Notes: generated from the sequence alone by a model not told the origin. Shown: positions 29,216-41,860, counted from the stretch's first letter. The stretch is 64,000 bases of DNA from Campylobacterales bacterium (GCA_027081015.1 JALWMA010000082.1:40737-104736), one strand, 5' to 3'. A program made the numbers and translations.

Positions 29216-30514
29216 ATGAATAGATCTTTTTATAACGGATTGTCTGGCACAAAGACACAACAGAGCGGTATAGACATCTGGGGATACAACATCGCTAATG
29301 TAAATACTGTTGGCTACAAAACCAATCTTCCTGAGTTCAGTTCAATATTCGCACAGACTCTTGCAGAAGGTAGTGGTTCGACAACAAGTGATCAGATTGG
29401 CCTTGGTTCCAAACTGAACTCTACTGCCATTAGCATGAGCCAGGGTGCACTTCAACAAAGTGACAATCCGCTTGACATGGCCATACAAGGTGATGGCTGG
29501 TTTGGCGTAAGCGGTATCAACAATAAGCAGTTTTTTACAAGAAATGGACTCTTCACTACAAATGCCGATGGTTATATTATAGATGGTTACGGCAATTTCT
29601 TACTCGGAACGAGTGCAAATAATATTGATTATATAACCGATCCGGAAGATCCTGCCAAATCTATAGCCGTTTTAAACAAATCTGTACCATCTGTAGAACT
29701 CTCATTACCGCAAGCACAGAGCAAACTTCAGCTTCCGGAACGTATGTATTACCCTCCTGAAGCATCTACAAAAGCCGAGTTCAAAGCAAACCTCCCAGTC
29801 GATTACCAACCGGGACAAACATTTAATACCAAATCAGAACTTATCGCACCGGATGGATCTAAACACACGTTAACTATCTCGTTTACCAAGAGCGAGACCC
29901 AACCGACATTAGGAAGTGCCTGGGATTACAAAGCATATATAGATAACGAAACAGAACCATTTTCCGAAGTTACCGGTAAACTTGAGTTTGATGAACACGG
30001 GGGATTAAAAACAGTACCTGCGAAATTCACGATCGACAACCATGGAGGAGCTGTAGAGGTTACTTTAGGAACTTCGGCCTATGACGGCCTGGTATCAATT
30101 GCAGGAGCCGACATAGCAACCTCATCAATTGCAGATGGATTTCCGGAAGGTTATCTGAATGGCTATCGAATAGACCAGGATGCCAATATCATAGCATCAT
30201 TCAATAATGGTCGTCAGAGTGCAATAGGTAAAGTTGCAGTTTTTCATTTCCAGAATGATCAAGGCCTTGAAAAGGCCGGTTCTAACCTATACACGACATC
30301 ATCCAATAGCGGAGAGCCGCTCTTTTTCAAAGATGATGAAGGTAATTCGGTACTTGGTGCACAAGTGATAAACAATGCACTTGAAAATAGCAATGTGAAC
30401 CTTAATACCGCACTGACAGAGTTAATAGTTCTGCAAAAAGCATTCGATGCAAGTGCTAAAAGTATTACAACATCCGATCAAATGTTGCAGAAAGCGATAA
30501 ATATGAAAAAATAG
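29216..30514 (+). CDS. Flagellar hook-basal body protein, FlgE-like (432 aa paralogue)
   Basis: MNRSFYNGLSGTKTQQSGIDIWGYNIANVNTVGYK, QGDGWFGV, C-terminal NVNLNTALTELIVLQKAFDASAKSITTSDQMLQ. Confidence 0.88.
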   Translation: MNRSFYNGLSGTKTQQSGIDIWGYNIANVNTVGYKTNLPEFSSIFAQTLAEGSGSTTSDQIGLGSKLNSTAISMSQGALQQSDNPLDMAIQGDGWFGVSGINNKQFFTRNGLFTTNADGYIIDGYGNFLLGTSANNIDYITDPEDPAKSIAVLNKSVPSVELSLPQAQSKLQLPERMYYPPEASTKAEFKANLPVDYQPGQTFNTKSELIAPDGSKHTLTISFTKSETQPTLGSAWDYKAYIDNETEPFSEVTGKLEFDEHGGLKTVPAKFTIDNHGGAVEVTLGTSAYDGLVSIAGADIATSSIADGFPEGYLNGYRIDQDANIIASFNNGRQSAIGKVAVFHFQNDQGLEKAGSNLYTTSSNSGEPLFFKDDEGNSVLGAQVINNALENSNVNLNTALTELIVLQKAFDASAKSITTSDQMLQKAINMKK

Positions 30515-30651
30515 GAACGATATTTGCTTACTTATACTTTAGCACCGTTTATGAAAACATTTGTAGGCTGAATCGATATTTGTCAAGCAAATTTCCGAAT
30601 CACTTCGGAGAAGTTCAATGTTAAGCATAAAACTATAATAAAGGATACATC

Positions 30652-32457
30652 ATGATGCGATCACTCTGGGCCGGCGTATCCGGACTGCAATCCCACCAGA
30701 TTGCTATGGACGTAGAGAGTAATAACATTGCCAATGTCAATACAAACGGCTTCAAATATTCACGTGCCAACTTTGGCGATCTATTGAGCCAGACAAGTAA
30801 AATCGCCACAGCCCCGCAGGGAGGTCTTGGTGGAAAAAACCCGATGCAGATTGGACTTGGGACATCGATTCAAAATGTCAGCCATATATTTTCACAAGGG
30901 TCGGTACAAAACACGGATAAAAATACTGATGTGGCGATACAGGGTGACGGTTTCTTCATAGTGAGTGGAGACGGTGGCAAGACACAAAAATTTACAAGAG
31001 CAGGGGATTTCAAGTTTGATGCAAATGGAAATTTTGTTGATAACAACGGCTATATAGTCCAAGGCTGGGTAAGAGATCCTGATACCAACCAGATTGATTC
31101 TACAGCCCCGATTCAGGATATCAATATACCTCCGGGGCTCACTACACCGGCAAATGCCACAACTTTTATACAGCTGAAGGCCAACCTAAACTCGGGTGAC
31201 ACTATCGTAAACAAAGCACCTACTTATCCACTTGACTCAACAAACGGGTTGGGTGCGAATGAAAAGACAGACGATATGGGCGTACTTTTCAACGGTAATG
31301 GAGAAGCGTTCAACCTGCAACCACCTGTAGGCGGAGTAGGCGGACAAGGTGTGAAAGTCTCATTTGACAACGGTGCAAATACAGTTCTTTTCAGATATAC
31401 AGACGATCCGGCACAAGTAACCGACCCTACAAATACAACTGACGGCTCTACAAACTATTTCAGAACCACAGAAGATTTAAGACGTCAACTTCAGGATCTG
31501 GCACAAGTACAGTCGAGTACTGCAGAGGTCACTGTAAACGAAGAGGGGAAATTTCAATTAAGCAACAGCGGAGCCGGAGGCAACGATCTTACCATATCGG
31601 TTGAGAGTATTGTTGATGATAACACACAGGAGAATCCTCTATTTACCCAAGCAATCGGATCTCTATCAGGACTTCTTCCTGCAGATACTACAAGCGTTAA
31701 ACTGTCTCAACCGATAACAGCGGCAGTCCACTCTTCGAGTATAGACGTCTTCGATTCCCTTGGAACCAAACATACAGTACGATTTGATTTTAGGAAAACA
31801 GGCTTCACCGCAACCGGAGGTACATCTTGGACATATACCGTATCTGTGCCCCAGCCAGGAACAATAGCAGGAGCCATAGCTCCAAACGAAAACATACTTG
31901 AGGGTGGCACCATCGACTTCAACTCGGACGGTTCACTGGCGCAATACAACCCTCCGGGCATAACCTATACCGCAAACAACGGCTCGGCCCCGAACCAGCA
32001 GATCGACTTCAAGTTTGGAACGATCAACGGTTTCGACGGAATCACAAGCTACGATTCGGAATCTTCGACGGCCGGAATAAGCCAGGACGGTTTTCCGGGC
32101 GGAGATCTGGTCGGGATCAGGATCGACCAGAGCGGTACGCTGATCGGCTCTTTCAGCAACGGCCGTTCGTTCGGTCTGGCGCAGATAGCGATGGCCAAAT
32201 TCGCCAACAACGAGGGTCTAATGAGCGACGGCGGAAACATATTCATCCAGTCAGCGAACTCTGGAGATCCGATTATAGGAAAAGCCAACAGCGGCGGACG
32301 AGGATTTATAAACTCTTCATCGCTCGAGATGTCGAACGTCGACCTGAGCCGCTCTCTTACACAGCTGATTGTCGTACAAAGAGGTTACCAGGCCAACTCC
32401 AAAACGATCACTACATCCGACCAGATGCTACAGACGCTGCTGCAGTTGAAGCAGTAA
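30652..32457 (+). CDS. flgE: Flagellar hook protein FlgE (601 aa)
   Basis: MMRSLWAGVSGLQSHQIAMDVESNNIANVNTNGFKYSRANF; C-terminal MSNVDLSRSLTQLIVVQRGYQANSKTITTSDQMLQTLLQLKQ. Confidence 0.92.
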   Translation: MMRSLWAGVSGLQSHQIAMDVESNNIANVNTNGFKYSRANFGDLLSQTSKIATAPQGGLGGKNPMQIGLGTSIQNVSHIFSQGSVQNTDKNTDVAIQGDGFFIVSGDGGKTQKFTRAGDFKFDANGNFVDNNGYIVQGWVRDPDTNQIDSTAPIQDINIPPGLTTPANATTFIQLKANLNSGDTIVNKAPTYPLDSTNGLGANEKTDDMGVLFNGNGEAFNLQPPVGGVGGQGVKVSFDNGANTVLFRYTDDPAQVTDPTNTTDGSTNYFRTTEDLRRQLQDLAQVQSSTAEVTVNEEGKFQLSNSGAGGNDLTISVESIVDDNTQENPLFTQAIGSLSGLLPADTTSVKLSQPITAAVHSSSIDVFDSLGTKHTVRFDFRKTGFTATGGTSWTYTVSVPQPGTIAGAIAPNENILEGGTIDFNSDGSLAQYNPPGITYTANNGSAPNQQIDFKFGTINGFDGITSYDSESSTAGISQDGFPGGDLVGIRIDQSGTLIGSFSNGRSFGLAQIAMAKFANNEGLMSDGGNIFIQSANSGDPIIGKANSGGRGFINSSSLEMSNVDLSRSLTQLIVVQRGYQANSKTITTSDQMLQTLLQLKQ

Positions 32458-32491
32458 GTTTAAGGAGCGACAGGGCCGCACAGACAATACT

Positions 32492-32517
32492 CGTTTCCGG
32501 GCTTTTGCCCGGAAACG
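32492..32517 (+). terminator. Perfect 11-bp hairpin with TTTT loop, terminator-like, downstream of flgE
   Basis: CGTTTCCGGGC-TTTT-GCCCGGAAACG; no strong T-tract follows. Confidence 0.5.
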
Positions 32518-32602
32518 ACATTACTTCAATATATGGAAGGCTGCAAAGCGGCCATCCTTCACTTTTCTCTATTCACTATTCGTTATTCGTTATTCACCAA
32601 TA

Positions 32603-33697
32603 TCAAAGCCCATAGATCTCACGATACCTCTGCAGAGCGTACCTGTCACTCATTCCGGCTATGAAATCGGCTATTACTCGGCTGCTCTTTTCGCTATCGA
32701 GCCTCTCTTTGTACTCTTTCGGCAGAAGGTCGCTATCTTCACTCATAGCCGCATAGAGCTTTCTTATGCACTCCTTTCCCGCATGCATCTTGCTCACTAT
32801 CCTCTCGTGGCGGTATAGCTTTTTGAACATTATCTTTTTCAGCTCTTTGATCTGTGTGGCGAGTTCTCTCTCGAAAGCTATGGGGGCCGGCTCCTTCGCC
32901 GGTATCGTCTTGCAGAGAATCTTTCGGGTATCGGGCAGCTCTTTTCTGCTCGACTCTATGAGCTCGGTGACGAGGTGGCTTATGAGCATCCCCACAAAAC
33001 GGTAGCGGTGCAGTTTTGTACCCCTTTCGAGCCCCTCTTCGCGCACCTTCTCGTCGATCATTGCGGCAAGGGGGTTCTCGAGTATATCTTCGAACGATAT
33101 GAGGCCGAACTGTATGCCGTCGTCGATGTCGTGGCTTATGTAGGCTATCTCGTCCGCATGGTCGACTATCATCGCCTCCAGGGAGGGGTGGTAATCGAGC
33201 CCGAAGGTCTCGTCGTACCATCCGCTCAAAAAAGGTTTTCTGTATGGGTAGGAGTGTTTCAAGATCCCCTCCAGCGTCGCGAAGGTGAGATTGAGCCCGT
33301 CGAACTGCGCATACCTCTTCTCGAGTTTCGTCACCACCCTGAAAGATTGGAAGTTGTGGTCGAACCCGTTTTCGTTTCCGCTCTCTTTCAGACACTCGTC
33401 GAGCGTATCGCCGCCTACGTGACCGAACGGGGTATGCCCCAGATCGTGAGCCAGTGCGATGGTTTCGGCAAGGGTCTCATGACACCCGAGCGCATTAGAG
33501 ACGGCCCTGGCGATCTGGCTCACCTCCAGTGAGTGGGTGAGCCTCGTTCTGAAGTAGTCCCCTTCGTGGTTTATAAAAACCTGAGTCTTGTACTCCAGCC
33601 TCCTAAACGAACTGGTATGGATGACACGGTCGCGGTCTCTTGCGAACGGGTCCCTGAAGTCGGCTATCGCCGGGTTGAAACGGTCGGTACATCTCAT
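32603..33697 (-). CDS. dgt: dGTP triphosphohydrolase (dGTPase-like, HD domain)
   Basis: 364 aa; RDRVIHTSSFRRLEYKTQVF, RTRLTHSLEVSQIAR, ALAHDLGHTPFGHVGGDTLDE. Confidence 0.93.
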   Translation of the reverse strand: MRCTDRFNPAIADFRDPFARDRDRVIHTSSFRRLEYKTQVFINHEGDYFRTRLTHSLEVSQIARAVSNALGCHETLAETIALAHDLGHTPFGHVGGDTLDECLKESGNENGFDHNFQSFRVVTKLEKRYAQFDGLNLTFATLEGILKHSYPYRKPFLSGWYDETFGLDYHPSLEAMIVDHADEIAYISHDIDDGIQFGLISFEDILENPLAAMIDEKVREEGLERGTKLHRYRFVGMLISHLVTELIESSRKELPDTRKILCKTIPAKEPAPIAFERELATQIKELKKIMFKKLYRHERIVSKMHAGKECIRKLYAAMSEDSDLLPKEYKERLDSEKSSRVIADFIAGMSDRYALQRYREIYGL

Positions 33698-33782
33698 ATA
33701 TCTATCCCTTAAAAATTTCCGAATGGGCTTTTTATTTTTTTTCGATTATAATATCTCAAATTCGATTCAAAAAAGGATGCGC

Positions 33783-34406
33783 ATGAAAATAACTCTGCTA
33801 CACCACACGCCGCTGGAAGTGTGCGCACATGCCATCCGCACATGCTGGCAGAGTTTCGACAAAAGCGACGGCGGCGGAGAGAGGGACAGAGAGCTTATCG
33901 ACCGCGTAGGCAACAAGTTCAAGCACGCCAGCACGCTCGAACACCTCGTCTACACCTTCTACATACAGGGCATAAGCCGCGCGGTACTGCAGGAGCTTGC
34001 ACGCCACCGAATGGCTTCGCTCAGCGTAAAGAGCACCCGCTACACACTAAAAGAGCTCAAAGAGGAGACCCCATTTTCGACGGCGGATATAGAGCGTGCC
34101 CAAAAGTACATCGTCATGACCGACAGCGCCCTGGTAAACGAGATGAGCATAAAGGCGCTCGAAAACCTGCGGCTGCTGCTCGTAGAGGGGATCTCGAACG
34201 ACAAAGCAAAATATGCGCTTCCGGAGTGTTACAAAACCGAGCTCACATGGACGATAAACGCCAGAAGCCTTCAGAACTTCCTGGAGCTAAGAAGCGACAA
34301 GGCGGCACTCTGGGAGATAAGAGACCTGGCGCACGCAATCTACGAGAAACTCCCCGACGAGCACAAATATCTTTTTCATATCAAGAACTACGAAGAGAGC
34401 GAATAG
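33783..34406 (+). CDS. thyX: FAD-dependent thymidylate synthase
   Basis: ELARHRMASLSVKSTRYTL ThyX motif; ATG at 33783. Confidence 0.95.
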   Translation: MKITLLHHTPLEVCAHAIRTCWQSFDKSDGGGERDRELIDRVGNKFKHASTLEHLVYTFYIQGISRAVLQELARHRMASLSVKSTRYTLKELKEETPFSTADIERAQKYIVMTDSALVNEMSIKALENLRLLLVEGISNDKAKYALPECYKTELTWTINARSLQNFLELRSDKAALWEIRDLAHAIYEKLPDEHKYLFHIKNYEESE

Positions 34407-34503
34407 CGAAAAGTTAAAAATTGATGTTGCTCAAATCGACTATTTCAGATAGATTTCGCGCCGAAGGCGCGGCATACCTAAACTTTTAACTTTTAGTTTT
34501 TAG

Positions 34504-34968
34504 TTAAACTCTCTGCGCATGCGTTATCGCCACGGCCATCGCATCTGTTATGTCCAGCGGTTTTATCTCCCTCTTTATCTTCAAGATACGTTTTACCATG
34601 AATGCCACCTGCTCCTTGGCCGCTTTTCCGTTGCCGGTCAGTGCCTTTTTTACCTGAAGCGGCGTATACTCCGAAAAGTTTCCGATCTCCTGCAGTATCT
34701 TCAGGCTCAGGGCGCCGCGAAACTGCGCCAGCTTCAGGACCGTCTTGGGGTTGTATGCGTAGAAGATATCCTCTATCGCCACCTCGTCTACGCTGTTGGC
34801 TTTCAAGACAAGGTCAAGCCCCTCGACCAGCTCCACTATCTGGTGCTGAAGAATCTTCTGCTTTATTTTGATAAGGCCCGCCTCCACCAGTACGACCGAC
34901 CGGCCCTCTTTTTTAACTATCGCATACCCGCAGTTTCTGCTGCCGGGGTCAATTCCGAGTATATTCAA
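34504..34968 (-). CDS. ruvC: Crossover junction endodeoxyribonuclease RuvC
   Basis: 154 aa; [43 protein letters not shown]. Confidence 0.96.
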   Translation of the reverse strand: MNILGIDPGSRNCGYAIVKKEGRSVVLVEAGLIKIKQKILQHQIVELVEGLDLVLKANSVDEVAIEDIFYAYNPKTVLKLAQFRGALSLKILQEIGNFSEYTPLQVKKALTGNGKAAKEQVAFMVKRILKIKREIKPLDITDAMAVAITHAQRV

Positions 34969-34980
34969 CTTTTCACCCTC

Positions 34981-35069
34981 TTATTCACAGTGTGAATAGT
35001 CCACTTTTCACACTTTCGTAACCTTATTTTAACGAAGATGAGATAAAATATTCACACACTTTATTCACA
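34981..35069. promoter_or_regulatory. Candidate oriC (DnaA-box cluster) between ruvC and dnaA
   Basis: TTATTCACA at 34981-34989 and 35061-35069, CTATTCACA (minus) at 34991-34999, ATATTCACA at 35048-35056, CTTTTCACA at 35004-35012. Confidence 0.75.
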
Positions 35070-35078
35070 GGTTGAAAA

Positions 35079-36413
35079 ATGTTGGGAAACCAGATTTTGG
35101 AACTTCTGAAGCAGGAGATTCCGCAGATCGAGTTTGAGCGCTACATAAAGCAGCTTCAGTACGACGAAGAGGCCTCGAGGTCCGATATAGCGGTGTTTTA
35201 CGCACCCAACCCCATCATAGCCAAATGGGTCGGCACCCGCTACGCCCAGAAGCTCTCTCACCTTTTCGAGCTTAAAACCGGAGTCAAGCCCGACGTCGTC
35301 GTAGAGGTAAAAAACAGGAAAAAATCGGCCGCGGCGCAGAAGAGGGGTGAATTGTCCGAAACCGCGACCACGAAGAGCTCCGCAAAGAGCACGATTTTGA
35401 ATCCTTCGTATACGTTCGAAAGCTTCGTAGTCGGAAGCTCGAACCAGTTTGCATATACCGCGGCGCTTAGAGTGGCCGAAAAGCCGGGCGAACAGTATAA
35501 TCCGCTATTCATATACGGCGGGGCCGGCCTTGGAAAGACGCACCTTCTTCACGCCATCGGGAACTTCAATCTCCAAAGGGGCAGACAGGTCATTTTCACC
35601 TCTCTGGAGCAGTTCATGAACCAGTTCACCCACCACCTCAGAAACCATACGATGGACCGCTTTAGGGATAAATACAGAAGCTGCGACATACTGCTGCTCG
35701 ACGACATACAGTTTCTGAGCCGCAAAGAGGAGACCCAAAAGGAGCTTTTCCATACATTCAACGAGCTCCACGGCGCCGGCAAGCAGATAGTGATGACATC
35801 CGACCAGCACCCCAAGAAGATCGCCGGGCTCGAAGAGAGGCTCAGGAGCAGGTTCGAGTGGGGTCTAATAGTCGACATACAGCCTCCTGAGCTCGAGACC
35901 AAAATCGCCATCATAAAAAAGAAGTGCGAGCTCAACGGAATACATCTGGATAACGACATCGTTAACTACATAGCGGCCAACATGGGCAACAATATCCGCG
36001 AGATCGAGGGGATAATCATCCAGCTGAACGCTTTCGCGAATATGATGAACCAGAACATCACACTCGAGTTCGCGAAAAACGTGGTGAAAAACCAGCTAAA
36101 AGAGCGAACCGAAAATATAACGATAGACGACATAGTGAAGGTGGTCTCCAAAGAGTTGAACGTAAAACCGAGCGAGATAAAGAGCAAGAGCAGAAGCAAA
36201 AATATAGTCGCCGCAAGGCGCATAGTGATCTACCTCGCCAGATCCCTCACACCTAACTCGATGCCGAGCCTGGCCCAATATTTCGGCATGAGGGACCATA
36301 CTGCCGTAAGCCACGCGATGAAGAAGATAAACCAGCTCATCGACAAAGACGAGACATTCAAGGCGAAAATAGAGGAGCTTAACCACAAAATAACGTCGGC
36401 CACATCCCAATAG
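35079..36413 (+). CDS. dnaA: Chromosomal replication initiator DnaA
   Basis: YTFESFVVGSSNQFAYTAALRVAEKPGEQYNPLFIYGGAGLGKTHLLHAIGN; domain IV RDHTAVSHAMKKI. Confidence 0.99.
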   Translation: MLGNQILELLKQEIPQIEFERYIKQLQYDEEASRSDIAVFYAPNPIIAKWVGTRYAQKLSHLFELKTGVKPDVVVEVKNRKKSAAAQKRGELSETATTKSSAKSTILNPSYTFESFVVGSSNQFAYTAALRVAEKPGEQYNPLFIYGGAGLGKTHLLHAIGNFNLQRGRQVIFTSLEQFMNQFTHHLRNHTMDRFRDKYRSCDILLLDDIQFLSRKEETQKELFHTFNELHGAGKQIVMTSDQHPKKIAGLEERLRSRFEWGLIVDIQPPELETKIAIIKKKCELNGIHLDNDIVNYIAANMGNNIREIEGIIIQLNAFANMMNQNITLEFAKNVVKNQLKERTENITIDDIVKVVSKELNVKPSEIKSKSRSKNIVAARRIVIYLARSLTPNSMPSLAQYFGMRDHTAVSHAMKKINQLIDKDETFKAKIEELNHKITSATSQ

Positions 36414-36618
36414 CGGCTCAAACGCCCCTTTGACGGACCATTCTATTTATTTTGAGGAGAAAAAAAGATATAATAGATCCCAGTGAAAAAAGGTGAACAG
36501 ATTTGTTTCTCTGCCCTATTTTCAATCGCCGCATTCTCGCAGTGCGAATCAGCTTTTTCACAAAAACACGGCAAACGACTACTGCTACTAAAACTATTAA
36601 AAATATAAAGGAGTTCCG

Positions 36619-37686
36619 ATGAGACTTGCTGTAGCCAAAAGCACGCTCGAGTCACTGCTTATCAATCTCCAGCCATTCCTGGAGAAGAAAGATACGTCGC
36701 AGATTACGTCGCACATTCTGCTGACGGCGAAAGATAACGGATTGACGGCAAAAGCTACCGATCAGGAGATCGGACTTACGATAGATACCGAGCATGTGAG
36801 CATACAGCTCGAAGGAAAGGCTACGGCAAACGGAAAGAAGCTCCTCGACATCGTCCGCATACTAAAAGAGGGCGACATTATACTCGAAACTATTGAAGAT
36901 ACGCTCCACATAAAGCAGGAGAACTCGAGATTCAAACTCCCTATGTTCAACGCCGACGAGTTCCCCTCGTTCCCCGATGTTGACGACCTGCCCTCCATAG
37001 AGCTCGACTCGATGAAGCTGATACAGATGTTCAAGAAGGTCTCGCCCGCCATAGATACCAACAACCCCAAGTATGAACTAAACGGAGCCCTTCTGAATAT
37101 AAAAGAGAACGAGATAGACATAGTCGGAACCGATACGAGAAGACTCGCGATAGGAAAGATAGAGAACAGCAGCGGAACCACCCTCTCCATGATCATTCCC
37201 AAAAAAGCGATCATAGAGATCCAGAAACTCTTCTTCGACCAGATAGAGATACACTACGACGAGACGAACCTCATCATTACCGCTCCCGGATACTACTTCT
37301 TTACACGTCTTATAAACGGCAAGTACCCCGACTACGAGCGGATCATTCCAAAGAGCGTAAAGTACTCGATTACACTCCCCAAAAGCAAAATCATCGAAGC
37401 GATCAAGCAGATAACGACGATCTCGCAGGAGATCAAGATGACGTTCGAACCAGACTCCATAGTCTTCAAGAGTCTCGGCGACGAAAACTCGGAAGCCCAG
37501 ACAGAAATAGCCGTAGAAACCGGTTTCGAAAACAAATTTGTCCTTGCGGTAAACAGCAGGTATCTTCTCGATTTCCTGAGCAACATAGATACCGAAACCT
37601 TCACGATGGGTCTGAACGAACCCAACCTTCCGTTCATAGTGGAGAGCGGAAACTTCTCTACGGTCATAATGCCTATCATAATCTAA
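36619..37686 (+). CDS. dnaN: DNA polymerase III subunit beta
   Basis: 355 aa sliding clamp; downstream of dnaA. Confidence 0.97.
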   Translation: MRLAVAKSTLESLLINLQPFLEKKDTSQITSHILLTAKDNGLTAKATDQEIGLTIDTEHVSIQLEGKATANGKKLLDIVRILKEGDIILETIEDTLHIKQENSRFKLPMFNADEFPSFPDVDDLPSIELDSMKLIQMFKKVSPAIDTNNPKYELNGALLNIKENEIDIVGTDTRRLAIGKIENSSGTTLSMIIPKKAIIEIQKLFFDQIEIHYDETNLIITAPGYYFFTRLINGKYPDYERIIPKSVKYSITLPKSKIIEAIKQITTISQEIKMTFEPDSIVFKSLGDENSEAQTEIAVETGFENKFVLAVNSRYLLDFLSNIDTETFTMGLNEPNLPFIVESGNFSTVIMPIII

Positions 37687-40017
<2,331 letters not shown>

Positions 40018-40020
40018 CTG

Positions 40021-41463
40021 ATGCTCTACTCAGAATCTCAAGAGAGGGCCAGACGTTTCCGCCTTGCCCTGCGGATGGGTATTCCCATCCTGCTGCTCAT
40101 AGGTGTCGTAATCACCTACATGGCGGTTCAGAACAGGTTCGAACTCTCCCGGTTCGACATAATACTCGTAATCGCGGTTCTTTTCATCTCTACATATTTT
40201 CTATTTTTCCTTATAAACCTCGGACAGGCCGAAACATATATAGACCGTATGACCGGTGCCTTCAACAGGGCCTCGCTTCTGAAGAACCTGAACTCCAAAA
40301 TAGGCTCTTATAGAGACTACAGCATAATCTTGCTGCGGCTCGACAACCTCCCGTTCATAAACGACCACTACGGAATCGACCGCGGAGACAAACTGCTAAG
40401 GCTGTTCGTGCACCTTTTGGACGACTTTTTGAAACTGCACGAAGTCAAAGAGGCGGTTATCGGCCGTTATCACGGAGGCGACTTCATAATCGGGGTGCCG
40501 CTGCCCCTTCAAAAGAGCATGGAGCTTCTCGAAGAGTTCGAATCGACCTATCAGGAGATAGGCCAGATAGCGGTCGAGTACAAATATACCGGCATAGACA
40601 AAGAGGAGTCTGCCGCTCAAACCCCGACCCTGATAAACCACCTATACGATACGATTTCGCAGCAGAAGAGCTCCTCTTTGACTAAGCGAAACGGAGAGAA
40701 AAAGATAAACCCCGGCACTCTGGAGCGTGAGATCGTAGATGCCGTAAAGGGAGAGAGGCTCCTGCTCCACTACATCCCCACTCTCAACACCCATACGAAG
40801 AGAATAGACCTATTCGAAGTGGGCGTAAGGCTCAAAACGGAACACAGCGGCATACTGCCGCCCAAGAAGTTCATACCGGTAGTCAACAGGCTCGGGCTCG
40901 AAAGGGATTTCGACGAGGCTCTCTTCAGGTCCATCTGCAAAGATGCGAAGATGGTAGAAAGCAAAATCGGATTCAGCTTCAACATATCGCCCTTTTCGCT
41001 CCGAAACGAATCGTTCGTAGACGACATAAAGAAGATCGCCGCCGAAGAGGGGGTCTCTTATGACCGTATGATCATAGAGCTTTTCGAAAACAGACCGTTC
41101 AAAGACCTTAAACGCTACAGGGTCATACTCGATGAACTCAGAGAGCTCGGCATGGAGTTCGCGCTCGACAATTTCGGAGCCCAGAATGCAAGTTTCGAGT
41201 ACATAAAAAAGCTTCCCGTAGATATGGTGCAGTTCGACAGAGAGTTCACCATATCGTACAGCAACCCCAAAATCGCCGCCCTTCTTTACGCCTACATAAA
41301 CGCCTGTAAAAACATGGAGATTAAGACATTGGTCAAATGGGTCGATAATGAAGAGAGTCTTCAGCGGTTCAGCGCCCTTGGAGTCGACTACATACAGGGC
41401 TTTGCGGTATCGAACCGACCATTGGAGAGCGAAACACTGATAAAAAAATATGGAGGAGAGTAG
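40021..41463 (+). CDS. Membrane protein with degenerate GGDEF and EAL domains
   Basis: 480 aa; two TM helices; GRYHGGDFIIG in place of GGDEF; EVGVR in place of EALxR; ALDNFGAQNASFEYIKKLPVDMVQFD. Confidence 0.85.
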   Translation: MLYSESQERARRFRLALRMGIPILLLIGVVITYMAVQNRFELSRFDIILVIAVLFISTYFLFFLINLGQAETYIDRMTGAFNRASLLKNLNSKIGSYRDYSIILLRLDNLPFINDHYGIDRGDKLLRLFVHLLDDFLKLHEVKEAVIGRYHGGDFIIGVPLPLQKSMELLEEFESTYQEIGQIAVEYKYTGIDKEESAAQTPTLINHLYDTISQQKSSSLTKRNGEKKINPGTLEREIVDAVKGERLLLHYIPTLNTHTKRIDLFEVGVRLKTEHSGILPPKKFIPVVNRLGLERDFDEALFRSICKDAKMVESKIGFSFNISPFSLRNESFVDDIKKIAAEEGVSYDRMIIELFENRPFKDLKRYRVILDELRELGMEFALDNFGAQNASFEYIKKLPVDMVQFDREFTISYSNPKIAALLYAYINACKNMEIKTLVKWVDNEESLQRFSALGVDYIQGFAVSNRPLESETLIKKYGGE

Positions 41464-41466
41464 AAG

Positions 41467-41856
41467 ATGCGCTACGGAGAGGAGATAGTAGCCGGTTTCG
41501 ATGTGGACAAAGATCTGGAGATTTGGCCCAACAAGTTTCAGAAAAACTACAAAATAACTATAACACTGCCCGAGTTCAGCTGCCTATGCCCGAGAAGCGG
41601 CTACCCCGACTACGCCACTTTCAAGCTCGAATATATCCCGGATATGTGGGTCGTGGAGCTCAAAGCGATAAAGCTCTACATAAACTCGTTCAGAAACAGG
41701 CACATAAGCCACGAAGAGAGCGCAAACGAAGTCTTTGACGTACTCTACAGCAAGCTCGAGCCGAAATGGATGAGACTGACGGCCGACTTCAACCCGCGCG
41801 GGAATGTCCATACACTCATAGAGATAGACAGCGATCGGTTCGAAAAGGAGAGGTGA
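41467..41856 (+). CDS. queF: preQ1 synthase (NADPH-dependent 7-cyano-7-deazaguanine reductase)
   Basis: 129 aa; EFSCLCPRSGYPDYATFKLEYIPDMWVVELKAIKLYINSFRNRHISHEE. Confidence 0.96.
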   Translation: MRYGEEIVAGFDVDKDLEIWPNKFQKNYKITITLPEFSCLCPRSGYPDYATFKLEYIPDMWVVELKAIKLYINSFRNRHISHEESANEVFDVLYSKLEPKWMRLTADFNPRGNVHTLIEIDSDRFEKER

Positions 41857-41860
41857 GAGC

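Noticed and set aside
29216-32457. Two adjacent flgE-like genes as a tandem duplication artefact
   Set aside because: The 432-aa and 601-aa proteins share only hallmark N/C-terminal motifs and differ strongly in the middle; a second FlgE-like protein is plausible in this lineage.
32492-32517. Perfect hairpin after flgE as a novel RNA element
   Set aside because: Best explained as a terminator-like stem; no conserved RNA context could be shown from sequence alone.
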